Under the pieces are notes generated by a model that worked only from the letters and a program-made list of their open reading frames with translations, searched no databases and was not told the DNA's origin. 64,000 bases of DNA from Ananas comosus (lineage: Eukaryota; Streptophyta; Magnoliopsida; Poales; Bromeliaceae): the NCBI RefSeq assembly GCF_001540865.1, contig NC_033640.1, forward strand, positions 5,910,166 through 5,974,165. Direction: 5' to 3'. The position numbers and the translations under genes are program-made. Shown piece after piece: positions 21,553 to 34,185 of this stretch. Numbering within the stretch: position 1 is the stretch's first letter; each line of letters opens with the position of its first letter.

Positions 21553-23030
21553 TGCTTTTTTTTTTTTTATTAAACAGGGATATACCTATTTGATAAAGGG
21601 AGTACAAATTAAAACAGCAAAGCTTAGCTCGACGTTGCCCAAGAAGGCTCATTGAGCTAACTTCTAGAGATACATAAAAACAGGATAAAATCAATTAAGC
21701 CAAGCTCACTTAGGACTTCAAAATAGACTTCCAGAGCTTTACGACTGAATCAACAGTCGTTCCCCGTTCTTCATACGTAGAGTGTCAATTGCTGAAGATC
21801 CAAGAATTCCGCTCTTTCCAAAGTTCCCAACAGGCTCCAACAAAGCAGCAGTCGAAAAGTGCTTTTGATGCTCCCGACAACGACTCTCTGTTACGCGTCA
21901 ATCTGGTCGAGACGTCCCCAAACTCGGTTGACCATTAGTTCAGCAGTGATCGGGGTGCTATAGAGGAGCAAATTCCACAGGGACCTCGCATATTTACATC
22001 CAAAGAGAAGATGATCCAGATTTTCTTCGTTGGCGGAGCATAACACGCATATGGGTGGTCCCTGCCAACCTCATTTTGCTAGTGAATCAGCTATCAAGAT
22101 CCTATTCCTCGCTGCTAACCACATAAAGACTTTAATCCTAAGTGGAACCTTGAGTTTCTATAGATGAGGTAGTCTGCAGTCGTTGACTCCGTTGAATGCG
22201 AAGAAGTCATAAGCGCTCCGTGTATAGAAACGTCCAGCTGAGTTCCACCTCCAAACAAGGGAGTCTTCTGTTTCCACATGTAATGTGATGTTGGAAAGTA
22301 AGGCCTCCAGATCTCGGAGTTCTTCCTGTACTACGGTGCTGAAAGGTGGCCTGAACCCCAACGTTGTGTGCGTGGCAAAGCGTCGAAACCAGCATTTGAC
22401 AAAAATGTGCTTTTGTGTCGATAGAGCATGTAGTTTAGGAAATTGCTTTTGCAGAGAAAGTTCCCCACACCATCTGGAATTCCATAAGGATGTTACCTTT
22501 CCATTGCCTAAAGAAAAGTTAACTGAAGTAGAGAACGGATAGAGCAGCTGTGCTGAGGATCGCCTTCCAAATAAAGGAGCAACCAGCTGGCTTAGTGCGA
22601 TCAAGCCGAGGTGGTCTATGTTTGTAATGTTCCTGCATAAGTAACCGGACCCAAGGGACAAATGTAGAATTATAGAATTTCCAGAGTCCCTTTATTAAAA
22701 GAGCTGCATTAATGTGGCGCAGGCTTCGAATGCCAAGTCCACCTAGTAACTTCGGGCGACACACATTCTCCCATTTGACTAAACAATGGAAGCCATTAGC
22801 AAGCTTCGCACCCCTCCAAAAGAAGCCTCTACGTATCTTGTCGATCACCTTTGTGACCCAAATTGGTAGTAGGAAGGTAGAGCAAAAGTAAGTGGGTATA
22901 CCAGAGAGGACAGAGTTGAGCAGAACAAGATGACCACCCCTTGAAAGCACAAGTCCCTTCCAACCTGCTAGCCTATTGTCAATTCTCTCTAATAGGGGCA
23001 GGTCTCGTCTCGTCTTTGGGGGAGATTTAC
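21553..23030 (-). mobile_element. 5'-truncated LINE (L1-type), ORF2 3' end
   Basis: Minus-strand reading gives the end of a plant LINE reverse transcriptase: LPLLERIDNRLAGWKG, then LSRGGHLVLLNSVLSGIPTY and GLGIRSLRHINAALL (23020-22520). A C-terminal zinc-binding RVT region follows, with WRWNSAGRFYTRSAYDFF and C-x2-C (CVLC) ... LDHLLFGC (about 22290-22000). A frameshift near 22535 and stops (for example near 22158 and 22070) break it. A poly-T run at 21554-21567 marks the poly-A tail, so the 3' end is intact while the catalytic RT core is missing by 5' truncation. I could not identify a target-site duplication, because the 5' side is abutted by an LTR at 23054. Confidence 0.85.
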
Positions 23031-23053
23031 ACAGTGCTTTGGGGGAGAGCGGC

Positions 23054-25580
23054 TGTCACGTCTCGAGACCGGCCTATTTGGTCGGTTCCGGGACGTCGAA
23101 CAGATGCCGAACGGACAGCACCTCCCCTGTCCGCCCAAGGCTCAACACAAGTACAAATAAAGTATATAGTTTGCACAAGCAGAAACATAAGCATACATGG
23201 CTTGCACGAAGGCAAGCAATAGCCAAAAGTGAAAGATTTTAAACTAAATATTCATACAAGTAATATGATTAACTTTTAACCACATACGTGCATTCAACAT
23301 TTACATTCATGTTCTTTTCATTCATTCTTTTACATCACATGTCATCCCAAATTACATCATATTCTTTCATCCAAAAACTTAAGCTTTTACATTTAACATT
23401 ATTTATACTACTAGCATCATCAAGTACAAAAGATGATATAGAGGGTATATAGCTAAACAAGTATGGAACCAACTCGGGTAGTCACCGTCTATGGCGCAAT
23501 AACTTTACCGCGATCGTCGGCCGGCTCACTCGGTCCCGACTCTGTGGAAAATAGTAGGGTGAGAACTACAACAAAGTTCCAAGTGGTTTCGGCCGCCGAC
23601 CTCGCTGACTTTCCCATGAGGTCTAAATCAGGCATAATAGAAAAATAAACAGATAGATAGTAATCAAACTATACAAATGCAGCTAATATGTCTGAACAGG
23701 ATATAACAATAAAGATGCTCAATTAGAATGCTCATGATGCATGCAAGATCTCAATTGCATTACCCAATCTCTTGGCTAACCCGTAGGTTTGCCTACAACT
23801 CACCAACTCAAATCCCTAATATAGGGCAGACTCATATGACCCGATGGGACCGTCTTCTAGGGAAAGCACCAACCCAGTGATGACTACTCCGAAACTCATC
23901 GCTCGAGAGGGAGCGACCACCCTCAAGCCAAGACTTATAGGCAAGTATGATCCAATCCTTAGCTATAAGGATTCCAAGTTCAATCCATTCCTTAACTATA
24001 AGGATGCAATGCTCAATCAAACCTTATCTATAAGGTTGCCTCAACTATGAGGTCGTTATGTCACTTATGCCATAATGTCAAATATCTCATTTTCTTGTAT
24101 TCTTTAACTCTCATTAGTGCCACATACACTAAGTTCTCATGCATTCTTGACTCATTAGTTCCATACACTATGTTTCATCTATATCATTCGATACATTCAT
24201 TAATGCCACACTTTCAACACTAGCATTCATGACTCATTTATGCCACCTCACTAAAGGTTCAACTCTAGCATTCAAGACTCATTAATGCCACACTCTACAT
24301 TTATGTCATAATGTCACTTGTTCTTTAATGTCACTAGATTCTTTGCCTCATCTAGGTTTTCGTCACCATTCATACATACATAGGGTTTTACCGGTTCTCA
24401 ATAGTTTACAACCATCTTTTATACATTTGTACTCAAAGCATGCAACAATAAACACTCAATCACCCTACAATGCATGAAGCTCACTATATACATATGCTCA
24501 AAAAATGATATTTTAGACATAAAAGAAAATTCGAGGATTTCGGATAGCACCACCCACCTCGTATGGCTACTGAGGTGCTACAATTCAATTTTCATGATTT
24601 TTGAATGCCTATTCTCTCGACTGCGGCAAAACGAAGTCAAAACGAGGGTTTTCCTCAATTTCTTTGCGTAGACTCGTCGGATCTTCGAACCGAGTCTCCC
24701 AACGCGTCGATTTTACCTTCAATTTGGTTTCTACAAGGTTAATTTATATTTAATCCATGCTATGGCAAAAGCCCCAATTTTGGAGCCCTAATAACGCACT
24801 ATTGCAACATACCCTATGAACTCATTTGATTCAAGCATCAACAAGCTTAAGATCATCTAGAAACTCATCTAGATCCATTCTTAGGGCATTTGAATCAAAC
24901 CCTAATTCCAACCTTAGGGTTTCATGCCATGAACACAATGGGCTCATCATGGGATCTCTAGGGTAACATAGGGTTCTAATCTTGCAAGAAGTTTAAAACA
25001 AAGAGATTTGAGGCATAAAACCAAGCCCTAGCAAGGATCTTGCCAAAAACATTACCTTAGTCCACTAGCTCACCAAGCTACATCTCGTAGGAGAGCTCTT
25101 GATCCTCCCAAATATCCAAAATCTCCTCTAAATCTTCTCTAATCTCGTCCAAACCATCTTGGGGAAGAGCTCCTAGAGAGAGAGGGAGAAAAATGAGAGA
25201 GAATGGAGTGTTCACTGCTGTGAACAAGAAAGGAGAGGGTGTGGTATTTTCATAAGCTGCCATAATAACAAATAAGCCCTCCAACTCTTCTTATTTGCAG
25301 CAGACTAAACCTACTGCGCGCGACATTGGGTACCGGTACGCGGGACAGTGTCACCGATACGCCCCTGGTAATCAGCCCAAACCCGAGAGCTGCTGTTCTC
25401 GGGTTGCTGCGGGGTACCGGTACGCCGTGGTGCTGTCACCGGGACGCAGCCCAGCAGTGACCAAACCGAAGAGCTAGCTTCTCGGGTGGCCTGCCTGGTA
25501 CCGATACTGCCCTGGTGCTTCACCGGTACGCAGTGCCCAGACTCGAGCTCTGGCAGTGCTTGGCTCCATTTCGCGCCGAG
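23054..25580 (-). mobile_element. Minus-oriented gypsy LTR, nearly complete
   Basis: Read on the minus strand, the end is CTCGAGACGTGACA at 23054. The first 1.5 kb (plus coordinates) is the inverse of 25600-27130; the stretch CGGACAGCACCTCCCCTGTC at 23112-23131 is one match. Further in are a CT-rich tract and GTACCGGTAC repeats (25311-25530), in the order found in the 3' LTR at 36950. Its first bases (the TG start) seem lost at the junction near 25580. No internal coding region belongs to it, so it is a solo or truncated LTR. ORFs within are short and unrecognised. Confidence 0.75.
25311..25530. repeat. GTACCGGTAC repeat cluster in LTR
   Basis: Units such as GGGTACCGGTACGC recur four to six times, interleaved with degenerate forms (CACCGATACGCC, CACCGGGACGC). 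It is the same module as at 1194-1380. Confidence 0.7.
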
Positions 25581-27130
25581 TAATGCTTCGTCGAGTCATT
25601 GAAAAGTTATCGGCAAAACAAGACCGATTGAGCTTCGTTTCCACCTAAGAGGTCGGAGCGACGTTGAAGCAAGTGCCGAATAGCATTCTTAGCACCCCGA
25701 CATCGTCGAAAGGTGGGTGGTGTCATCCCAAAGCAACCGGGTTCCTCTCTATGTCTTAGTATACCATGATTCTTGCATTTCTTGCATGTTGCATTATAGG
25801 ATTGCATTGCATTCCATTCCTTATGCTTTCTAATTGATATCATAGTGTGAGTCGAATGCTTGGTATTATGGATAGATAAGAATTGGGTCTTGACATTGAA
25901 TCCTATAGTGCCGAGGAAAAGAGGTGGACTCGATGGTTACCTAGTGACATAATGAGTGGCATGTGATCGACAAATGAACAAAACGAGTGGCATATAATGT
26001 AGTGTACAATGACACGAGTGACATATGAACTTAGGGATAGGTGGACTCCCTAGTGATGACTCGTTGAACAAAGAACATAGAGTAGTTAAACACTTACACA
26101 TGGACATTGGGATAGATGGATTCCCGAGTGACTACTAGCCCTAGTTGATAGGGTATCCTCGAGTTGAGAGGATGGATCATACTCACAGTCTGTTTATACT
26201 TGTGGTGGTCACGCCACACAAGTCGTCGTGCACTCCGGAGTTTGGCGCGAGAGGGGTAGAGTTGATGTCCCGCAGACGATCCCGGGTTTGAGAGCGAGGT
26301 GAGTCTCCTTACCATACGGGATGGCGAGGTGAGTCTCCTTACTATACAGGATGACGAGGTGAGTCGTGGGCGACCCGAGAGATCGCTAAGGATTAAGTAA
26401 ACAAGAGAATAGCACTGTCATCGAACATTTGCTTATTGGACATTATAGTGGACATAGTGGCATGTTAGTAAACCATTTACTATATGATGCATGCATACAT
26501 TACACATGATTTGGGCAAAGTAGCATAGTTTTCTTACTATGTCATTTACAGTTTTCATATCTATCTATCTATCTATCTATCTGCTTTTGCCCACTCGGAC
26601 CTAGTGGGGAGATCGGCGGAGTCGGCGGCCGAACCCACTAGGAACTATGGACAATAGTTCTCACCCCACTTTGTTGCAGGGCCTAGTACGAACACGCTGG
26701 GCGAGGACCGCGGCAAGGGCATCGCACCCGAGCAGTAGTACATAGTAACTTTCTTTTTTGCATTAGCATACCCTATGTATTTGAGAGACTTATGTAGGTG
26801 AGGATTGGAGAGCTGTGTATATATTTTGGTGATTATCTAGCAAACATGTATTCATTTTGGAAGGATGTAAATGTAAATGAATGCGATAGATGTAATAGCT
26901 AGTAAATCTCTCTTTTGTTCACTTGTATGCACATGTGACTCTTGCTCTTAGTTGTTGGCACTTGTTGTGCCCTTTGTTGACTGTGTATGTATAGAATTTA
27001 TATTCCTGGGCAAATTCTTGTACACGATCTGGTTGTTTAGCCTTGGGCGGACAGGGGAGGTGCTGTCCGTTCGGCGTCTGTTCGACGTGCCCGAACCGGA
27101 TCAAATTGGTAGCGGTCTCGGGGCGTGACA
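25580..27130 (+). mobile_element. 5' LTR of the plus-strand gypsy element, 5'-truncated
   Basis: It matches the 3' LTR in two blocks. The first block (25600-26028) is nearly identical to 37970-38393, with substitutions only. The second (26029-27130) matches 41964-43023 with many small indels. It ends CGGGGCGTGACA, 8 bases before the primer-binding site. The 5' part present in the 3' LTR (36950-37940) is missing, replaced by the inverted LTR to the left. It carries the CACTCCGGAGT motif (26231-26241) and the hairpin at 26642-26660. A (CTAT)n run lies at 26561-26582. Confidence 0.85.
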
Positions 27131-27138
27131 GGTATTTA

Positions 27139-27150
27139 TGGTATCAGAGC
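27139..27150 (+). promoter_or_regulatory. Primer-binding site, initiator tRNA-Met type
   Basis: TGGTATCAGAGC lies 8 bases after the LTR end. It is complementary to the 3' end of plant initiator methionine tRNA, the usual primer of many plant LTR retrotransposons. Confidence 0.88.
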
Positions 27151-27446
27151 AAGTAAGAGCAAGTAAAGAGAGAAAGTCTAGGATCGACCTAAGAGACCCT
27201 AGGACGGTGAACCTTAAGGCTATAGGTGCGTGAGTAGAATGTGAACCTATAACGGTGGCAGAAGTGATTCGATTGGGTCGAGATTAGAGTTATGTCTCTA
27301 GTAGCTGCTAGAGATGGATTCGAGTGGTATGAGTTCTTGACTTGAGGTGGTTGTGTTGGCGGCCGACAACATGACGCCGAGAGTCTAGAACGAGTACACT
27401 TGCGAGCTTCCGCCCGATTTCGTTGTTGATTCGTTTTGAGTCGTAG

Positions 27447-28727
27447 TTGCGACGAAGTAAATGGGTTAAAATGATTAACCAAGTGTCTGCGTTTCAGGAG
27501 CTAATGGCACTGAAGAGACGCTACACGCACAGATCGATTCCGGCACCGCCTCCTGAGGTGTCAGAGCAAGCTGGACCTCCCCGGGTGCCAGAGCTTCCGA
27601 TGGCCCCTGAGCAAGCCGGGCCCAGTGAGATGCAGCAGTTGCGGGCGCAAGTGACCGCGCTAGCTGGTCAAGTTGGGCTGCTCCGGGAGTTAATGGAGCG
27701 GCAACTGGCAGCGACGGCTGCAACGGCGACGGATGGTCATGATCTACTCGCACCCTCAGCGCGTGTACCTGAAGCGGCGGAGGGTAAGGGTATAGCGGCG
27801 GTTCCGGTGGCAGCACGTCCCCCACTGGCAATTGTTCCTCCATCGGCGTCGGGTTCGGCGACACCCGATGCGGCAGTCGAAGAAGTGCAAAGGGAGCGTG
27901 CGTTGGCGGCTCTTATTAAGTTCAAAAAGTTTAATCCGCCCATCTTCGAGGGGGAGAAAATAGAGCCGGCAATGGTGGAGTCGTGGATCGACTCGATGGA
28001 GACCCGGATCGACTCGATGGAGACGCTCTTTGAGGACCTGTCCACCTTGGAGAGAGACAAGGTGTATCTCGCCACACACTGCTTGGAGAAGGCGACAAAA
28101 GTGTGGTGGAAGCGAGTAAAGCGGGATCGGCTTTCTGACCTTCCGCCGATGTTGTGGGAGGAGTTTAAGAGGGCGATGTTCGCCAACTATTTTCCCAATA
28201 CAGTGAAGCGGAAGCTCCAGGAGAAGTTTCGCAAATTGAAGCAAGGGGACGGCTAAGTGGCAGACTATGAGCAGGAGTTTTTCCACATCATTGACTGTGT
28301 CCCCAATGTAGTCCGAGATGATCGGGACAGGGCCGGCTGGTTCTTACGAGGACTTCGGCCGGGGATTTACAAGGCTGTGCAAATACTCAAACTCAAGACC
28401 TTTGCGGAGGTCTTCGACCATGCACTGTGGGCAGAGCATGGTGATGCCCATGTGCGGGAGGAGCGTGAGCTGCTGGCTGAGTCCAAGGACAAAAGGAAGA
28501 AACGTCAAGGCGGTAGTTCGGGGGGACAAGTAAGTTCCAAGAAGCCCCTGAAGTATCCGCGGACTCAGTACAAGGGACGTGGAGCGTAGCGGTGTGTCAT
28601 CTGCAGAGGAGACCACCAAACGTCGCGTTGTGACTAGCACCAAGGCAAGTGCTTCAAGTGTGGGCAATCGGGGCACTTCATACGTGATTGCCCGGGAGGT
28701 GGAGCCTCGCCTGCCCCGTCTATCGCA
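27447..28727 (+). pseudogene. Ty3/gypsy Gag with zinc knuckle, stops
   Basis: One reading frame (27447 onward) encodes a gypsy Gag. There is a Pro/Ala-rich N-terminus, then the retrotransposon gag domain (IKFKKFNPPIFEGEKI, WWKRVKRDRLSDLP, LWEEFKRAMFANYF, about residues 150-250). After a stop this continues as YEQEFFHIIDCVPNVVRDD and FLRGLRPGIYKAV (28257-28589). A CCHC zinc knuckle, CFKCGQSGHFIRDC, lies at about 28649-28690. In-frame stops at 28254-28256, 28587-28589 and 28635-28637 interrupt it without frame changes. A tandem duplication inside repeats the residues ESWIDSMETRIDSMET. It would coat the genomic RNA in particles. It is dead as it stands. Confidence 0.88.
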
Positions 28728-29642
28728 TTGGCGCCGGCGATTTCAGCTTACTATGGAGGAGCTCCACCGACGGCTGCGTCAACGGGACGTGCGATGGCGC
28801 CGCGTCAGCCTAAGGTGACACGATCGACACCAAGCGGGCAAGTATTCGCCGCTCAAGCTCAAGTGAAGGAACCTGCCAAGCCCGAGAAGCGTAATGTCGT
28901 GGCAGGTATGGTTAACGGAGTTCGCTCCAGAGCTATGTTTGATACAGGTGCCACGCATTCATTCATGAGTAGGCCATTTGCACAAATGCATGGTATCGAG
29001 TTCCAGTTTAGTAGGAGCACTTGGCATGCGTCAGGCCCTGGGCGTGATTTTCTTATCCGCAAGGAGTGTTCGGCGTGTCCGGTGCAAATAGGCGATTGGA
29101 TAATGCCAATTCGTATGCTGGTGCTCAAGAGGTTGAAGGAGTTCAATATCATATTGGGCATGGACTGGCTCTTGAAGTACTATGTGTCGATCGACTGCAA
29201 GAGTAAAGTGATCACATTTCGTGAGCCAGGACGGGAGGAGTTCACGTATCGAGCTTGCCAGAGCTCGTGCTTCGCCGCGACGGTATCTGCGACGAGAGCT
29301 AGGAAGTTGGTCAATAGCGGTTGCGCAGCCTATTTGGCAACCGTTGTGGAAGTGGACCGACTGGCTTCGACCCTAGAGGAGTTATTGGTAGTACGGGAGT
29401 TTCCGGATGTATTTCCCACGGAGTTGCCGGGGATACTGCCAGATCGGGAGATCAAGTTCGTCACAGACTTGATTCCCGGTACCGCGCCGATCTCGAAGGC
29501 TCCGTATCGAATGGCGCCAGCAGAGTTGAAGGAGTTGAGGGCTCAATTGCTAAATCTCCTCGATAAAGAGTTTATCTGGCCGAGTGTATCGCTGTGGGGA
29601 GCCCCGGTGTTGGTCATGCGGAAGAAAGACGGATCATTCTGA
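28728..29642 (+). pseudogene. Ty3/gypsy protease and RT N-terminus
   Basis: In the same frame as Gag. The aspartic protease active site FDTGATHSFMS lies near 28937-28970, and a second protease part (FNIILGMDWLLKY, 29140-29180) is clear. The linker LVVREFPDVFPTELPGILPD follows, and the RT start KAPYRMAPAELKELRAQL runs into VLVMRKKDGSF. The frame ends at a TGA (29640-29642) where RT normally continues with Arg, a C-to-T type change. Confidence 0.88.
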
Positions 29643-30840
29643 CTCTATGTGGATTATCGCAAATTGAACAGAGTCACGATCAAGAATAAGTACCCATTAC
29701 CTCGAATCGACGACTTATTTGATCAACTGCAGGGATCGTGTGTGTACTCAAAGATAGACTTGCAGTCCGGCTATCACCAGTTGAAAATTAAGCTGAAGGA
29801 TGTGCAGAAGACTGCGTTCCACACGTAGTATGGGCACTACGAATTCACGGTCATGCCATTCGGGCTTACGAATGCCCCGGCGGCGTTCATGGATTTGATG
29901 AACCGTGTCTTCAGGGAGTTTTTGGACCGATTTGTCGTGGTCTTCATAGACGACATATTGGTCTATTCTCGCAGTGACGAGGAACATGCCAAGCATCTAA
30001 GATTAGTGCTTCAAGTCCTTCGGGAGGAAAAGCTATATGCAAAGCTAAAGAAGTGCGACTTCCGGCTCCGTGAAGTTGCATTTCTAGGGCATGTGATTTC
30101 CGAGGGTGGAGTTTCTGTTGACCCGAGAAAAATTGAGGCAATCAAGAATTGGCCACGCCCGACGAATGTCACGGAAGTCCAAAACTTTGTAGGCTTAGCG
30201 GGCTATTATAGAAGGTTTGTAGAGGGTTTCTCGAAGATCGTGATTCCACTTACCCGTCTGACTCAGAAAGGCACCAAGTTTGTCTGGAGCGATGAGTGCG
30301 ACCGGAGTTTCCAAGAGTTGAAGGAGAGATTAACTTTGACTCTGGTGCTCGCTTTACCAGTGCAGGGCGAAGACTTTGTGGTATAAAGCGACGCGTCCTA
30401 TTCGGGCTTGGGGTGTGTTCTAATGCAAGGCGGGAAGGTGATCACTTATGCGTCCCGTCAGCTGAAGAGCTACGAGAAGAACTACCCTATCCATGACTTG
30501 GAATTAGCCGCAGTGGTATTTGCTCTCAAGTTGTGGAGGCATTATTTGTATGGCGCGCGTTGCGAGATATATATGGACCACAAGAGTCTAAAGTATCTGT
30601 TTATACAGAAGGAGCTGAATATGCGGCAACGGCGGTGGTTAGAGCTATTGAAGGATTATGATGTTACAATCCTCTACCACCCCGGGAAGGCGAATGTAGT
30701 CGCCGATGCCTTTAGCAGAAAGTCGGTGGAAAACCTCGCGTTGAAAGTCACGACTCAGAGCCCTCTATGCAAAGAGATGAAGTGGTTGGATCTCGAGGTA
30801 GTGGCTCCGCGGGTTCCGGTTATATTATCGGCTCTCGTTG
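29643..30840 (+). pseudogene. Ty3/gypsy reverse transcriptase and RNase H
   Basis: The same frame continues: [33 protein letters not shown], a stop (29826-29828), then [19 protein letters not shown]. The catalytic [12 protein letters not shown] lies at about 29935-29970. The thumb carries [10 protein letters not shown] and [20 protein letters not shown] at 30384-30386 falls in the first Asp region of RNase H ([16 protein letters not shown]). RNase H then shows [20 protein letters not shown] and [17 protein letters not shown]. The catalytic YIDD-type core is intact here, but stops prevent a product. A one-base frameshift near 30840-30850 leads to the integrase. Confidence 0.9.
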
Positions 30841-31688
30841 TTGGAGAGAATTAAGAGCCTACAATCCGCAAACCCTAATCTCCAAAAGGTGCGGCAAGAC
30901 ATCGAGGGTGGACGTGATGGCGATTTCGGCATAGACGCCGACGGTGGGCTTCGGTTTCATAACCGTTGGTGCGTACCGGAGAATGAGGAAGTCCGAAGGT
31001 TGATTTTGCAAGAAGCACATCGGACTCCCTATAGTATTCATCCGGGCGGCACCAAGATGTACCAGGATCTAAAGATGCAGTATTGGTGGCCGGGAATGAA
31101 AGCGGATATTGAACGCTATGTGGCGCAGGGCCTAGTATGCCAACAAGTTAAAGCGAAGCGCCGATTTTCAGCAGGAAAGCTTCAGAGCCTGCCCATTCCT
31201 GTTTGGAAGTGGGATGATATAGCTATGGACTTCGTGGTTGGATTGCCCCATTCGTCGGGTGGCCACGACGCGATTTGGGTGATTGTGGACCGCATGACCA
31301 AGTCAGCGCATTTCCTACCTATCCACACTACCTGGTCAGGTGATAAGTTGGCGCAGGTGTAAATTGATGAAGTGGTGAGGTTGCACGGGGTTCCAAAATC
31401 AATTGTATCGGATCGAGACCCCCGGTTCACTTCACACTTTTGGAAGAACCTGCAGGAAGCACTTGCCACACGCTCGATTTTAGCACCACGTTTCATTCTC
31501 AGACATATGGGCAGTCAGAGAGAACCATTCAGATTCTAGAGGATATGTTGAAGGCGTGTGTCATTGACTATAAGGGTAGTTGGGCAAGTCACCTACCTAT
31601 GGCCGAGTTCGCCTACAACAACAGTTACCAAGCTAGTATTGAGATGGCACCGTTCGAGGTCCTCTACGAGCGGAAGTGTCGATCTCCT
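30841..31688 (+). pseudogene. Ty3/gypsy integrase, N-terminal and core part
   Basis: The zinc-binding region shows HRTPYSIHPGGTKMYQDL, YWWPGMKADIERYV and AQGLVCQQVKA; the first Cys of the usual C-x2-C is Gly here. The core begins [20 protein letters not shown] and VDRMTKSAHFLP. A TAA at 31360-31362 and a frame change near 31470 precede [20 protein letters not shown] and [20 protein letters not shown]. The frame is cut at 31688 by the insertion of 31689-36296 and resumes at 36302. Confidence 0.9.
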
Positions 31689-32189
31689 TGTCTGCGACCA
31701 CGAATGACGCACCTCGCACGGTTGATCTTATTTTGATTTTTACCGTGGGGTAGTATTCATGATTAAGATTAATATTTAATTACATATATATATGGTTATC
31801 AGGTATTGTGGATTCATGGCTTCCAATAAACGCAAGCGTCTATTGTTAATTACCCCTTCAAAGTGTTAGGGCATCTTCGATTAAGAGACCTCTGTAATGC
31901 TGAAATAGACTGAAATTGAATAAAATGTGGATTTTATAACATAATCCATTGTATAGTTACATGGCTTAACCAGGGGCATACCCCCAGTGTACATGAATGA
32001 ATATGACGGTTGATTGAACTTGATTCTGAATCAAAGTGTATGATCAAATTGATTTGATTGGGCTCTATATGTTTCAGTGCTCAACAATATTGTTCACCCT
32101 AAGGTGAGGGATTGATTAAATTCCATGTATATGCATTGGGACTTAATCGGATTTGATTCAAATTAAACCCTAGTTAGGTGCATTAGAGT

Positions 32190-32905
32190 TTGATTTGATT
32201 AAATTGATTTAAGCTTTCATCCTAAATGTATGTGTTAGGATTAGCCCAAATATTTCGAATTAGACTCTAATTTTATATCTTAGAGTCTAGTGTAATTAAG
32301 CTCTATGCTTATATGTTAGAGCTTAATTATACCTCACATTGAGTTCACCATAAGGCGAAATATTAACTAAATCCTAATTATATATATTAGGATTAGTCGA
32401 AATTTGATTTAAATTAAACTCTAAGTGTATGTATTAGAGTCTAATTTAGTTTCATTTGGGTTCACCATGAGGTGAAATATCAACTAAATCCTAATTATAT
32501 ATATTAGGATTAGTCAAAATTTAAATTAAACTCTAAGTGTATGTATTAGAGTCTAAATCAACTAAATCCTAATTATATATTAGGATTAGTCAAATATAAT
32601 TTAAATTAAACTCTAAGTGTATGTATTAGAGTCTAATTTGGGTTCACCATGAGGTGAAATATCAACTAAATCCTGGTTATATATATTAGGATTAGTCAAA
32701 TGTAATTTAAATTAAACTCTAAGTGTATGTATTAGAGTCTAATTTAGATTCACCATGAGGTGAAATATCAACTAAATCCTAGTTATATATATTAGGATTA
32801 GTCAAAATTAAACTCTAAGTGTATGTATTAGAGTCTAATTCAATTTCATTTATTTGAACTCTAAGTAAATGTATTAGAGTTCAATTGAACTGATTAGGTG
32901 AAACC
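32190..32905. repeat. Tandem array of ~95-bp units with three hairpins each
   Basis: The unit contains three short palindromes in fixed order: ACTCTAAG...ATTAGAGT, TTCACC-ATGA-GGTGAA and ATCCTAAT...ATTAGGAT. Four to five good units lie at about 32360-32850, with decayed ones on both sides. Some copies lack the TTCACC hairpin (near 32555). Confidence 0.82.
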
Positions 32906-32999
32906 TAATAGATGGTTTGATCAATTCTAAACAAATATTTTAGAATTTGATCTAATATGAATGTGATAACAATATGACTCTAGCTTAATATGCTAGAGA

Positions 33000-34185
33000 A
33001 TTGGATTAAAAAGATTTGCCCTTAACAAATTGGTAGAGCTTGGTTTCATATTTGATCTGATAGGCATGATTTAAGGTCTTGGTTTGGGTTAGATTTTTGG
33101 GTTTGATGTTGGTCTGAATTGGTTTTCAATTTAGATTTTATTCGATTTGGGCATTTTTATGAACCAGTTTGGAATTCAAACTTGGGCTAGGTATAGCTTC
33201 AAGTTATGGTTCAATTCTCGGATGGATTCATTCATGGTCCAAATTTGGGTCCATATAGTTGCATTCAAACATGGACTAGATTCAGGCCTACATGGTATGG
33301 ACTCAAGTTGAGGCCTGAATTAAATTTTAAGTTCTGGATATAGGCATAGGCCCAGTTTAGGCCCGTTTAATATGGATTCAGGTTGAGGCTTGAATTATAT
33401 GTGGGCTCGGGCTCAATTTAGGCCCGTATGGCATAAGTCCAAATTTTCTTTTAAGCAAGCCATAGAATTGGGCCCAGATTCATGTTTGGGCTGAACTTGG
33501 GTCATGTTGAGCTTGGGTTATGAGATTTGAGGTGAGAACGGGCTTGGTCCATTGTTTTGAGGTGGTTAATTTGGGATCATATGAGATTGTAAGATTCAGA
33601 ATCAAATTCATCGCTTAAAAATTTCGAATGCATTTTTTTATTTGTCAAATTCTCAGTCATTAATCACATAAAATGTCCAATGCAATCTCAATTTGGTCTA
33701 ATTTGGCCAAATCGAAAGATTCAACTTTGGATAGAATCAAAGAGTTCGATTATTTTTCGAACATCCCACAGTTCTTCCAATAAAAGGACGATCAAAAGAA
33801 TATTAATCGATAACCCGATTAATTTTCTTTTGTCTCCTCATTATAGGAGAATTAAGAGAGAATTTTTCTCTTTATCTCCTTTGAAAATACAAGACAACAA
33901 AGATAGATAATTCTTCTTTGTCTCTTTTACATTCATGGGACAACTAAGGTGGGAAAATCCCTTCCTTGCCTCCCTTTTTGTAACAAAGCTCCCTCTCTCT
34001 TTCGTAATTAGAGAAGTAATCTCTTTCTCTCTCTCTTTTGATAATATATTTTTTTTGCAAAGAGAAGAGCACCGCCCTCTCCCTCTTTCGATGATGCTAT
34101 ATTTTTTGTAAAGAGAAGAGAACCGCTCTTTCTCTTTTAACAACACATTTTTTATAAAGAGAAGAGCACCGCTCTTTCTCTAAGT
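33000..34185. repeat. Degenerate repeats within the 4.6-kb insertion
   Basis: At 33100-33500, GGCCTGAATT / TTTAGGCCCGT motifs recur loosely about every 70 bp. At 33840-34180, units of about 60 bp contain AAAGAGAAGAGCACCGCTC and TTTCTCTTT, which can fold into a stem. The ORFs at 33680-34146 derive from these repeats and show no domain. Confidence 0.5.

Noticed and set aside
21346..21655. Phe/Leu-rich ORFs suggesting membrane peptides
   Set aside because: They are direct translation of TTC/CTC repeats next to the LINE poly-A end.
32190..32905. CRISPR-like spaced repeats
   Set aside because: This is plant nuclear DNA. Spacers are themselves repeats and units are contiguous tandem copies, not unique spacers.
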